The position numbers and the translations under genes were made by a program. The notes beneath the pieces are model-generated. The model had not been told where the DNA came from and did no database searches. It saw nothing but the letters and a program-made list of their open reading frames with translations. A stretch of DNA of 39,962 bases from Planctomycetota bacterium (GTDB lineage Bacteria; Planctomycetota; Planctomycetia; Planctomycetales; Planctomycetaceae), in the NCBI GenBank assembly GCA_030836185.1, contig JAURQH010000058.1:1-39962 (forward strand), in the 5' to 3' direction. Numbering within the stretch: the first letter of the stretch is position 1; each line of letters begins with the position of its first letter. This document shows, piece after piece, positions 1-7,393 of the stretch.

Positions 1-139
1 AGTGGAACGCACCTTCGCCTGGTTGAAGTATCTGCGGCGATTGGGGATGCGTTGGGAGTATCATGCTTTTTTGTTTGAAGGGTTCTGGCAACTCGGCTGC
101 GTGTTCACTATTCTCAAAGGGTTATAGGACAAGCTCTAA
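1..139 (+). mobile_element. right end of an IS5-family insertion sequence
   Basis: This is the terminal part of the element carrying the transposase tail. The stop codon is followed by TAGGACAAGCTCTAA, which read outward-in on the other strand gives TTAGAGCTTGTCCTA and looks like an IS427-group terminal inverted repeat. The boundary at about 136-139 is inferred, with TAA as a possible TNA-type target duplication. The left end is outside the window, so the repeat pair cannot be compared. Confidence 0.55.
2..127 (+). CDS. IS5-type transposase, C-terminal 41 residues (5' end outside the window)
   Basis: The reading frame is open from the window edge to a TAG stop at 125-127. It carries the VERTFAWL...RRLGMRWE signature that closes the DDE domain of IS5-family transposases, where the E of VERTF is the last catalytic acid. 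The remaining residues (HAFLFEGFWQLGCVFTILKG) fit the usual hydrophobic C-terminal helix of the family. Only the tail is visible, so it cannot be told whether the full copy is intact. The stop lies about ten bases before the inferred element end, which is normal for compact IS5 elements. Confidence 0.85.
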   Translation: MERTFAWLKYLRRLGMRWEYHAFLFEGFWQLGCVFTILKGL

Positions 140-676
140 TCCACCGGCTACTCCCGGCTTTGTGAATACAATATCTGTCGATACACTCTCGATCTCATTC
201 GGAATGGAGATGAATTTGGTTCGTGTGTAGTTTGGGAGAAGTAAACCAAGCACGCTGCCAACTAAGACTTCATAGAAAGTCCCAGGAGTTTTTCTCGCTC
301 CAGGATTCCATAAATCGTAACAGATTGAGAATGCAGTGATCGAGGAATAGAGCAACCGATTGATGTCGCCAGCATTCATGCTTGATGTATGAGCCGTCCC
401 GTCAAGAGATTGAGTGAAACTTCCCCACAAGTCGTTGAATACTTCTATATCTTCGATGTAAAGGGACGAAAGGAATGGGCGGGAAAGGCGATTGTTCGCC
501 GTAAATACGGAGTAGTTCTTTGCGCCGATATTGTCGATGTGGCGAGAGGTTGCACGGGTAGCAAGCTGTTGGATTGCCTCTTCTGATACTCTGCGAAGTT
601 GTTCTGCTGGAGCTCCGCCACCATCATAATTGGCTTTTGCCAAATCATGCATACTTTTGATTTTAGTGACGCTCAT
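122..676 (-). pseudogene. truncated PD-(D/E)XK-like restriction endonuclease, cut by the IS element
   Basis: The frame opens with ATG at 676 behind a good ribosome site (AGGGGAAATC) and runs leftward until it enters the insertion-sequence end. The last four to five residues (LELVL) and the TAA stop are encoded by the element. Residues 128-180 contain GTFYEVLVGSVLG, then STDIVFTKPG. This order of Glu helix, hydrophobic segment and Asp-I-V-F strand resembles the start of a PD-(D/E)XK nuclease core. The next strand, which should hold the (D/E)xK pair, is exactly what is missing. The product would therefore be inactive. The endonuclease reading is an inference from this partial pattern; truncation by the element is the firmer part. 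No methyltransferase is visible on this side. Confidence 0.5.
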
Positions 677-794
677 GATTTCCCCTAAAGTATCAATGAG
701 AAAATTTTTATCGTTTTCGATCTACAGACGATAAGTGGCATTTCAGTCAACATTTATTTGTTAAAGCGGTAAGGTCGAAGAACCATGCGCAACA

Positions 795-830
795 AAAAAC
801 TCCCTCGGGGAATTCATCCCGAGGGAGCGA
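795..830 (-). terminator. rho-independent terminator after the slipin gene
   Basis: A perfect 10-bp inverted repeat (CTCCCTCGGG / CCCGAGGGAG, 800-809 and 818-827) with an 8-nt loop is followed on the minus strand by TTTTTT. It sits 4 nt beyond the slipin stop codon, the right place and orientation to end that transcript. Confidence 0.9.
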
Positions 831-833
831 GAA

Positions 834-1946
834 TTACAACAGCTTCAGGACGCGGTCGGTGAGTCCTTGTTCGCCGAGGACAACATTCAGATGCCCCGTA
901 GCAGCGATCTTTTCCAGGACTTCCAGTTCCTTCAGTCGCATCAACACGGGGTTGTTGTCGAGCAACTTCGCCGTGTTGGCTTGCGACCGCATTGCTGCCG
1001 TTTCTTCGCGTCGCGAAATCAGGTTGGCTTCTGCCTCCTTCTTCGCTTCCGTCACGCGGTTCATCAGGTCCTTCATATCGCCCGGCAGGATCACATCGCG
1101 AATACCGAGTGAATCGACCTTCAAGCCGAGTTCTTCGACTCGCGAACGAACCAGGTTTGACAATTCTTGGACGACGTCTTCCTTGTCGCTCAAAAACTGA
1201 TCCAGTTCTCGACTGCCGATCACAGCTCGCAACGCCAATTGGACCTCGCGGTACAATGCCTGCGACGCCGATTCGCTGGCTGTGACTGCCCGGTGCGCAT
1301 CGACCATCGAGTATGTCACGACCGCGTTGAGACGCAGTGAGACCTTGTCGGCTGTCATGATGTCCTGACCGGCGACATCGAGCAATTGCTCGCGCAGATC
1401 GACTTCCACAACCTTGGCAGTCGCTTCGCCCTTCCAGAACGCATAACGTCCTGAAGAGAGTGTTTCGATAAAACGCCCGTCAACGAACAACACACCTGCG
1501 TGGTTGCGTTCAACGGTGCAGATATCGAGGACGACGGCTGCCTTTGGCCAGTAATCGTGCAGGATCAAATCCTGATGGTCAAACCGAGGATTACGAGCAT
1601 CGATCACTTCGACACGGACAGTCTTCAGGTCGTTCCACCAAGCGTACAGTCCGGGTGTCAGGAATCGATCAAATCGACCGTCGATCCAGACGAGTGCTCG
1701 CTGATGATCCTTCAGGTCGACAAAGTCGATTTGAGAATCGAGCAGCCCCGACTTGACCATCAGGTCGAGCTGTTCGTCGATTAACCAAGGGTCGCGACGG
1801 TTACGGATTCGCAATTCACGACGACGCAGCGGATCGAAGATCCAGTGCCGTCCCGCATTGAGAACGCGAACGAGATCGCCATCCTTGAAAAGCAGTCCGG
1901 TTTCAAACGAACGAATGAGATAACGCTTTAACATCTTCAACATCAT
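834..1946 (-). CDS. slipin family SPFH/band 7 protein
   Basis: The 370-residue protein has a prohibitin-homology (SPFH/band 7) domain at about residues 150-290, followed by an Ala/Glu-rich coiled coil (EAKKEAEANLISRREETAAM) at about 298-345. Slipins form ring-like scaffolds on the inner face of membranes and help protease or transport complexes. Unusually, there is no clear hydrophobic hairpin at the N-terminus. The first 140 residues are instead a soluble region with repeated GxFxxFLxPGLYAxW-type strands, so membrane contact may be peripheral. A strong ribosome site (AAAGGAGGTG) sits 3 nt before the ATG at 1946 and 6 nt before a second ATG at 1943, so the second Met is the better start. It is followed directly by a terminator and looks monocistronic. 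Confidence 0.85.
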   Translation of the reverse strand: MMLKMLKRYLIRSFETGLLFKDGDLVRVLNAGRHWIFDPLRRRELRIRNRRDPWLIDEQLDLMVKSGLLDSQIDFVDLKDHQRALVWIDGRFDRFLTPGLYAWWNDLKTVRVEVIDARNPRFDHQDLILHDYWPKAAVVLDICTVERNHAGVLFVDGRFIETLSSGRYAFWKGEATAKVVEVDLREQLLDVAGQDIMTADKVSLRLNAVVTYSMVDAHRAVTASESASQALYREVQLALRAVIGSRELDQFLSDKEDVVQELSNLVRSRVEELGLKVDSLGIRDVILPGDMKDLMNRVTEAKKEAEANLISRREETAAMRSQANTAKLLDNNPVLMRLKELEVLEKIAATGHLNVVLGEQGLTDRVLKLL

Positions 1947-2586
1947 GCACCTCCTTTTGGTGCGTACTACGGGCTGTTCACCGATATGGTTGACCTGATA
2001 ACTATGACGATCCTACCGATGAGCTTTTCTTGCCGATGAGCTTTTCTTGGAATCGTTTTCGTCAGTGATTTCGGGTGGCGGTGGATGACCATCAGGTCAC
2101 CCACAGATCGCTTGATTCTGAGGGCATCGCTTCGCTCCGACCACCAGCCACACATCTTGTCTTTCGGTCTTGTCAAAAAATATATTGATGCTCTTCCTCA
2201 GAAGAGTTGTGTTATGAAGCCTTTGGAAAACGGAGCGAATGTTGATCACACGTTGTCGAACGGAGTTCATTTAAGTCGGCGAGGTCATCGAGTCGGCACG
2301 AATTTCTCTTCAGTTCAACAGAAGACTCTTGTCTCGCTGCGTCATTTCAGAGTTGTTCGTTCCTTGTCGAATTCATCACCGACGGCATCCACGAACTACA
2401 AAGTTCATTTCTGTGCTGCCAGACCTCATGATGCAGCGTCATCTCCAGTACGAGTCGTCTTGCGACGACAACATCTGGTGAGTCGAAATGCAGTCATTGA
2501 GGTTGGCCGATCAAACAATCGACCGTCTTCCTCCGGCTTTGCGGAGATTCTGTCGAACCTCGGTGGTGGACGATTTCCCAATCGCC
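1947..2586. other. 640-bp stretch without a convincing gene
   Basis: It holds the promoter side of the slipin gene, a short tandem duplication at 2016-2049 and the flank of the tRNA-like gene. A 181-codon frame at 2085-2630 (+) runs into the tRNA-like sequence, has Arg/Ser-rich composition and shows no domain, so it is not called. Confidence 0.5.
2016..2049. repeat. perfect 17-bp tandem duplication
   Basis: CCGATGAGCTTTTCTTG occurs twice head to tail (2016-2032 and 2033-2049) with no mismatch. It lies upstream of the slipin gene and is probably a recent slippage duplication. Confidence 0.9.
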
Positions 2587-2662
2587 TGGTCTTGTGGACG
2601 GGAGTCGAACCCGTAACTTTCAGTCCTTAAAACTGATGCTCTACCTGTTGAGCTACCACAGA
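2587..2662 (-). tRNA. atypical tRNA, anticodon UAA (Leu-like codon, short variable loop)
   Basis: On the minus strand a 76-nt cloverleaf can be drawn. It has a 4-bp D stem (GCTC/GAGC) with loop AACAGGTA, a 5-bp anticodon stem (TCAGT/ACTGA), loop TTTAAGG, a 5-nt variable loop, a 5-bp T stem (ACGGG/CCCGT) with loop TTCGACT, and an encoded 3' ACCA. The anticodon at positions 34-36 is UAA, which reads the Leu codon UUA. Bacterial tRNA-Leu should have a long variable arm, and this one does not. The acceptor stem has a U1-G72 wobble and a C2/A71 mismatch. It may be a diverged tRNA, a tRNA pseudogene or one with altered identity. The fold is seen directly; the amino acid is uncertain. Confidence 0.65.
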
Positions 2663-2772
2663 TACCGATGAATGTTTTCGAAACTGTTTACGGGACACGG
2701 TTGGCAACAATCATTGGCGTTCCGTGCCGCCAGCATCATTCATCAGTCTGTTTCAAGATGTGCTCGTCTATG

Positions 2773-2803
2773 AAAAAACCCGGTATCGTTTCCGACGCCG
2801 GGT
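2773..2803 (-). terminator. rho-independent terminator downstream of the XylR-like gene
   Basis: ACCCGG (2778-2783) pairs with CCGGGT (2798-2803), with an inner TCG/CGA pairing and a small internal loop. On the minus strand the hairpin is followed by TTTTTT. It lies about 200 nt beyond the regulator's stop and before the tRNA-like gene, so it separates the two. Confidence 0.75.
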
Positions 2804-3001
2804 GGTGTGTTTGTTGGAATCACACAACCTCAGCACGGGGTTTCTCTGCTGGGAAGCAGATTGAAGCCATTGGCATTCAATGAAAAATGAGACATGATTT
2901 GGTCCTCAAACGATTTTTGTTGGGTCTTGGTTTTGTACTGGGAGAGAAGACGCCAGATCGTTCAGAGAGGTTCGCAGATTTTCAAAATGAAGCTGAAAGA
3001 A

Positions 3002-4189
3002 TTATGAAGTGTGTGCGTATTGATTGCGATAAGAGTTGGGAGTCATGCCGGCTGCTTTGCGAAAGAACTCGCTGAAACTGGCGGCGTGCGACATGCCGAC
3101 GAGATGGGCGATTCGTTCGAGTGTGAAGTTGGTTGTTTGCAATAATTCACAAGCACGCTTAAAGCGAACTTCACGAATTTCTTCGCTGACTGTTTTTTGG
3201 GTTCGTTCTTTAAATTCAATTTGAAAGGTTCTCAGCGGAATGCGAACATGATCGGCGACATCGGAAACACGGATTCCTTCACAGGCATGCAATCTGATGT
3301 ATTCGCGCGCCCGGTCAATATCTGTGACCGGCGCACGTTGCTGACCGATGGTCGATTCACGGATCGAGATTTTTTCAGCAGGGACTTCGACAATTTTTCG
3401 TCCGAGTTTTTTTCCTTCAATGAGACGCATCAACAAACGCGTGGACTCGTATCCGATTTGGAGGTTGGGGGGATGGATACTGGTCAGCGGAATGGAATGA
3501 AGTCGCGAGGTTTCCGAATCATCCACACCAATGAGTTCAATGTCACCGGGAACGATATATCCCAGTTTTTGAATCGCCTTCAAAGTTGCCAATGCATATT
3601 GATCGTTCAAGGTCACGATTGCGGCTGACTTCGGCAGGTTTCTCAGTAACGCGAGAAGCGCTGCTTCAGGTTCCATTGATTCTGCAAGTTCTGAATGAGA
3701 GATGGCCAAAGCCACGTTCATTTCGTAGGAGTCAAAATGAATCCCCTGCTGTTTGCAGAAAGCTGCAAGTGCATCGCGACGATGGTGCGAACCATCTGAT
3801 CCTTGATATCCGACAAAGCCGACATTTCGTCGTCCTAAAGTACTGATATGCTGAATTGCCAAACGTGCGAGGGACTCGCCATCGGTATAAACGCTGGGGA
3901 GCCCGCTGTCGGCGAGATCGCCACACACCATGACGACGGGGACTTTGCCTCTCTCCAACCAGCCAACAATTCCCTCGGATTTTCCGACGCTGGCTATGAT
4001 GCCGTCCACCCGATTTTTCCAAGGAGGGGTCGACGTGAAGAAGTCTTCTGTCTCATGGTCTGCGTCGGATTCGAAGAGAAAGTCACTCAACTGAATTCCG
4101 CTATGCTCATCAACGTACTGAAGAACTCCTTCAATAACACGGTGTGAGCGAAGTCCTGTTCGATCAAGATAAAGTCCGACGGTGGTCAT
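3002..4189 (-). CDS. XylR-family regulator (periplasmic-binding-like sensor + AraC HTH)
   Basis: The 395-residue protein joins a LacI/GalR-type ligand-binding domain (about residues 1-275) to an AraC-type double helix-turn-helix (about 288-392). The sensor is marked by MTTVGLYLDRTG, VDGIIASVGKSEG, GRRNVGFVGYQGSDGSHHRRD and ELIGVDDSETSR. The AraC part is marked by IRVSDVADHVRIPLRTFQIEF and FTLERIAHLVGMSHAASFSEFFRKAAGMTPNSYR. This order is that of the E. coli xylose regulator XylR, which binds a sugar and activates transcription. No sugar kinase, isomerase or transporter lies beside it, so its ligand and targets are unknown. The start at 4189 opens directly into the first beta strand of the sensor, as in the family. 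Confidence 0.88.
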   Translation of the reverse strand: MTTVGLYLDRTGLRSHRVIEGVLQYVDEHSGIQLSDFLFESDADHETEDFFTSTPPWKNRVDGIIASVGKSEGIVGWLERGKVPVVMVCGDLADSGLPSVYTDGESLARLAIQHISTLGRRNVGFVGYQGSDGSHHRRDALAAFCKQQGIHFDSYEMNVALAISHSELAESMEPEAALLALLRNLPKSAAIVTLNDQYALATLKAIQKLGYIVPGDIELIGVDDSETSRLHSIPLTSIHPPNLQIGYESTRLLMRLIEGKKLGRKIVEVPAEKISIRESTIGQQRAPVTDIDRAREYIRLHACEGIRVSDVADHVRIPLRTFQIEFKERTQKTVSEEIREVRFKRACELLQTTNFTLERIAHLVGMSHAASFSEFFRKAAGMTPNSYRNQYAHTS

Positions 4190-4549
4190 AGTGCTTCAAC
4201 AGTTTTCAGGGTTGCTTACATCGTTGGCAGCGAGACTTGTCAAATGATACCCGCGCAAAATCGAAAGAATCAATGCGCAAAATATTAAAAATCTAAGTCA
4301 GAGGCGTTCAAAAACTCATTAAGTGCCGTTGAATTAGAGGTTTATACGAAACTTACCGAGTGTCTCACGCGGTGATTTCTGTGAGTTTCGCACTTCTGAA
4401 TGCGAACCTGCAGTTTAGGGTAAATGGATGTCCCCGCAGGTGGACTCGTTAAAGTTCCTTCACGGTCCTGAATCGAGCTAGCCCGCGAAGACCGCGATAG
4501 ACCGGTCATTCTCAAAGCGGAATCTGCTCTCCAGCGGGTTTCGTTTTTT
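4190..4549. other. 360-bp intergenic region
   Basis: This lies between the start of the XylR-like gene and the end of the long minus-strand operon. It should hold the regulator's promoter. I see no gene, no clean hairpin with a T-tract and no clear repeat. A weak GC-rich pairing (CCCGC...GCGGG, about 4480-4545) could slow the operon's transcripts but is not a convincing terminator. Confidence 0.5.
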
Positions 4550-7390
4550 TTATCGCCGTTTGCGGGCGCGTTCTTTTGCCGCGGCGAAGATGTCTTTCTT
4601 CTTCTTACTCTCGTTTTGATCGTCCGTTTGGTTGTGTGTGGGAAGTTTCTCTTCGGGTTTTGCAGTTTCGACGTTTTGTTGAAACGTCACGGATGGTTTG
4701 CGTTCCCGTTTTGTCCGTTTGGGTTTCCAGCTTGTCCACCACGATTCTTGTGGCTTCCTCGATTTGGCTTCTTCTACGGCAGTCGAGGCCGTGGTTTCAG
4801 TTCGTTTGAGACGATCCCATAACGAGAGTCTGCGTCCGGCAATTTCTGCAATGAGTAATAAAATTGAAGCGGTAAATAACCACGGCAATAAGGTTTTCTT
4901 ACTGGCTGCTCTCGGAGGATCCAGAAGGATCGACAAAACATCCGTCCTCGCAATTCCACCGCTCGTTTTGGCAACTTCCTGCAGAATCTCCAAGCCTGTG
5001 GGTAGGCCGGCACGAGGGGCGAATTCGGGAGAGTAGGGGAGCGAGACAGCCGGACCACGAGTAAATTTGTTGGCTCCCGTCTGAACGACTGTGCGGAATG
5101 AGCCGGTTCTGTCCAAAGGGAATCGGGCCTCCAATGTATTGGGGCCCGTCCATAAAAATTCCGGGTTCACTACTTCTTCCCGCCCCTGACTGGGAGGAAC
5201 CACAATGAGTTCTGGGCGTTGCGTGTTACCGGCATCGGTTCGTTCCGGGTCGAGTTCCACACGGACCACGGCATCTTGCCCGTTACGTTCGACATCGACG
5301 TAGACATCATCAGGCGAGCTGCCACTCATCAGCCAGCGGGCATGAGTGATCAGGAAGTCTTCGTAATTTTCCCATTGACCGAATTGTCCCGTGTATTGTC
5401 CATCCACTTCCATACACAAAGCCGCCGCACGCCCAATACCGCGATACCAGACTGCCGAAAGGGGAGCCGTGTACTCATCCTGAGTCACCACAACCGGCGT
5501 GGCGTCTGATTTCAGATAGCTGAGGTTATAGCCATCGACGTTGGGGAAACTTTCGGTCCCCAACTCTCCCAGTAATTGTGAGTCGGGCAAGATCGCCCCG
5601 CTGATGCCGTTGGGCTGGGTTTCGTCTTTGGTGACAAAAGTGCTGCGTGCGACACTCATTGTGTCTTCCGCAAAGAGTCGTGGCAATTCTTCGGGATCGT
5701 TCGTGAACATGATGTTCCCGGAACCGAGTTTGGCGATGTCTTTCAGTAAGTCGGCATCGGGATCGCGATCAGTTCCCAATCCGATGACACTGACAGTAAT
5801 GCCGAGCCCTTCGAACTTTTTGAGTAGAGTTTTGTAGTTACCGGGTTCTTCACTGTCCGCAGCATCTGAAAACAGGATGATATGTTTGGTCGATTGTGGG
5901 GCTTTGACCAATTCATTTCCGGCTGCAACCAGTGCTTCATAGACGAAGATTCCGCCTCCCATGCTCTCAATATTTTTGATTTTTGAGATGATGGGGGCTT
6001 TATCGGCCAGATCAATCATCGGTTGGACCACATGCGGCTGACTATCGACGGCGATCACAGAAATACTGTCTCCTGCGGAAAGCATGTTGACGCATTCTGC
6101 CGTCCCCATGTTGGCGAGATCCATCTTGGTCTGTGATCCCTTCACGGGAACCGCCATGCTTCCCGAGCGGTCAAGCGCGACGACTAACGCCATGCGGTTT
6201 TTTCGATGTTCCTCACGCATTTCCATCGAGACCGGAATGGTGTCATCCAGCGCACTTTTGAAGTAGCCTCCTGTCCCGAAACTACGTTCACCACCGGTGA
6301 GCATCAACCCGCCTCCCGTATCTTCGGTGAACTGAACCAGACGTTCCATCTTTAATCGACCAAGAGAACGAGCGGGAATGTTTTCCAGGATCACAGCGCG
6401 GTACGGGTCCAGTGCATCCTGAGTGAGCGGATGATCGAGGGCTGCTGCGACATCGAGGTTGATATGACCTGAGCGAAGTGCGCGAGTGAGGTTGTTTTCT
6501 TGTCCGTCACTATTAAGGACGAGTAACTTGGGGCCGGCATCGACGCGAACAATTCCGACACCGATGTTGTTTTCCTGCAAAGGGTCATCCGCGACTGAAA
6601 GTTCTGCGGTATAATTGAAGAAGCCTCCTTGATCGATGACATCACGAAAGAGAATTCGATTCGCACCGATATCGAGATTGACGGTTTTCTTCGATAGTTC
6701 GATCCCTTCGCGTTTTAGCGTCAGAGTGCCTTGAGTGCTGCGGTCGGAATAAATCCAGACCGGAAACTGAAAGGGTTCACGGGGGGCGACCGATTCTGGC
6801 ATGATGACCGAATCAATCGCCACATCACCAATTCGTAAGCGTTCAAAGATTCGGTAATCGATGGGAATGCGGTCTTCTCTTGCTTTGCGAGCAGCGTAGG
6901 TCGGGTTGAGACCGTTCGCTTCACCGTCTGACAAGACAAAAATGCGAGTGGGGCGTGTTTGATCGACAAGCGATAAAGAGGTTTCGATGGCACTGTTCAA
7001 ATCGCTGCCGTCAGGCAAGATCCGAAATGCGTAGTCATCGAGAATGCCTTCTTGGCGGGGGGCCGATTCCACCGCTGGGGTCGCTCCGAATGTGACCAAG
7101 CCGATTCGGTCTCCCGGGCCTCGATTGGATTGTAGATTGCGGATCAGTTCCTGAATGTTTTCGCCAGAATTGGCGGGCATTGATCGTGAGCGGTCGGCAA
7201 CAACAATCACATCGACGCCTCGGCCTCCCAGATTGACCATCGGGACAGCAAGTGTTGTGATTAAAATCAGCAGCAATGCAGCACGAAGATATCCGGTCAC
7301 TCCACGGACCCATCCGATTCTGTAAAACAGAATCCCGACAGGGACGAGTAACAAAAATAGTTCGGGGTAACGAAACTCGATCATGATCAA
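4550..7390 (-). CDS. membrane-anchored protein with two VWA domains and a glutamine-amidotransferase-like domain
   Basis: The 946-residue protein starts with a membrane helix pair (about 9-24 and 35-53). A first VWA domain follows with metal site DRSRS (66-70), then a Gatase-1-like segment (GGGLMLTGGERSFGTGGY, about 359-376) and a second VWA domain with DRSGS (407-411). A last membrane helix is at about 855-875, followed by a Lys/Glu/Arg-rich cytoplasmic tail. The Gatase-like part lacks an evident catalytic Cys and is probably a fold only. VWA domains bind partner proteins through the metal ion. In planctomycetes such proteins lie beside MoxR and DUF58 genes and are thought to form an envelope complex. 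It is the last gene of the nine-gene operon, 3 nt after the preceding stop. The precise function is unknown. Confidence 0.82.
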   Translation of the reverse strand: MIMIEFRYPELFLLLVPVGILFYRIGWVRGVTGYLRAALLLILITTLAVPMVNLGGRGVDVIVVADRSRSMPANSGENIQELIRNLQSNRGPGDRIGLVTFGATPAVESAPRQEGILDDYAFRILPDGSDLNSAIETSLSLVDQTRPTRIFVLSDGEANGLNPTYAARKAREDRIPIDYRIFERLRIGDVAIDSVIMPESVAPREPFQFPVWIYSDRSTQGTLTLKREGIELSKKTVNLDIGANRILFRDVIDQGGFFNYTAELSVADDPLQENNIGVGIVRVDAGPKLLVLNSDGQENNLTRALRSGHINLDVAAALDHPLTQDALDPYRAVILENIPARSLGRLKMERLVQFTEDTGGGLMLTGGERSFGTGGYFKSALDDTIPVSMEMREEHRKNRMALVVALDRSGSMAVPVKGSQTKMDLANMGTAECVNMLSAGDSISVIAVDSQPHVVQPMIDLADKAPIISKIKNIESMGGGIFVYEALVAAGNELVKAPQSTKHIILFSDAADSEEPGNYKTLLKKFEGLGITVSVIGLGTDRDPDADLLKDIAKLGSGNIMFTNDPEELPRLFAEDTMSVARSTFVTKDETQPNGISGAILPDSQLLGELGTESFPNVDGYNLSYLKSDATPVVVTQDEYTAPLSAVWYRGIGRAAALCMEVDGQYTGQFGQWENYEDFLITHARWLMSGSSPDDVYVDVERNGQDAVVRVELDPERTDAGNTQRPELIVVPPSQGREEVVNPEFLWTGPNTLEARFPLDRTGSFRTVVQTGANKFTRGPAVSLPYSPEFAPRAGLPTGLEILQEVAKTSGGIARTDVLSILLDPPRAASKKTLLPWLFTASILLLIAEIAGRRLSLWDRLKRTETTASTAVEEAKSRKPQESWWTSWKPKRTKRERKPSVTFQQNVETAKPEEKLPTHNQTDDQNESKKKKDIFAAAKERARKRR

Positions 7391-7393
7391 TCA

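Noticed and set aside
2085-2630. 181-codon open frame on the plus strand
   Set aside because: It runs into the tRNA-like sequence, has Arg/Ser-rich composition, no ribosome site and no recognisable domain.
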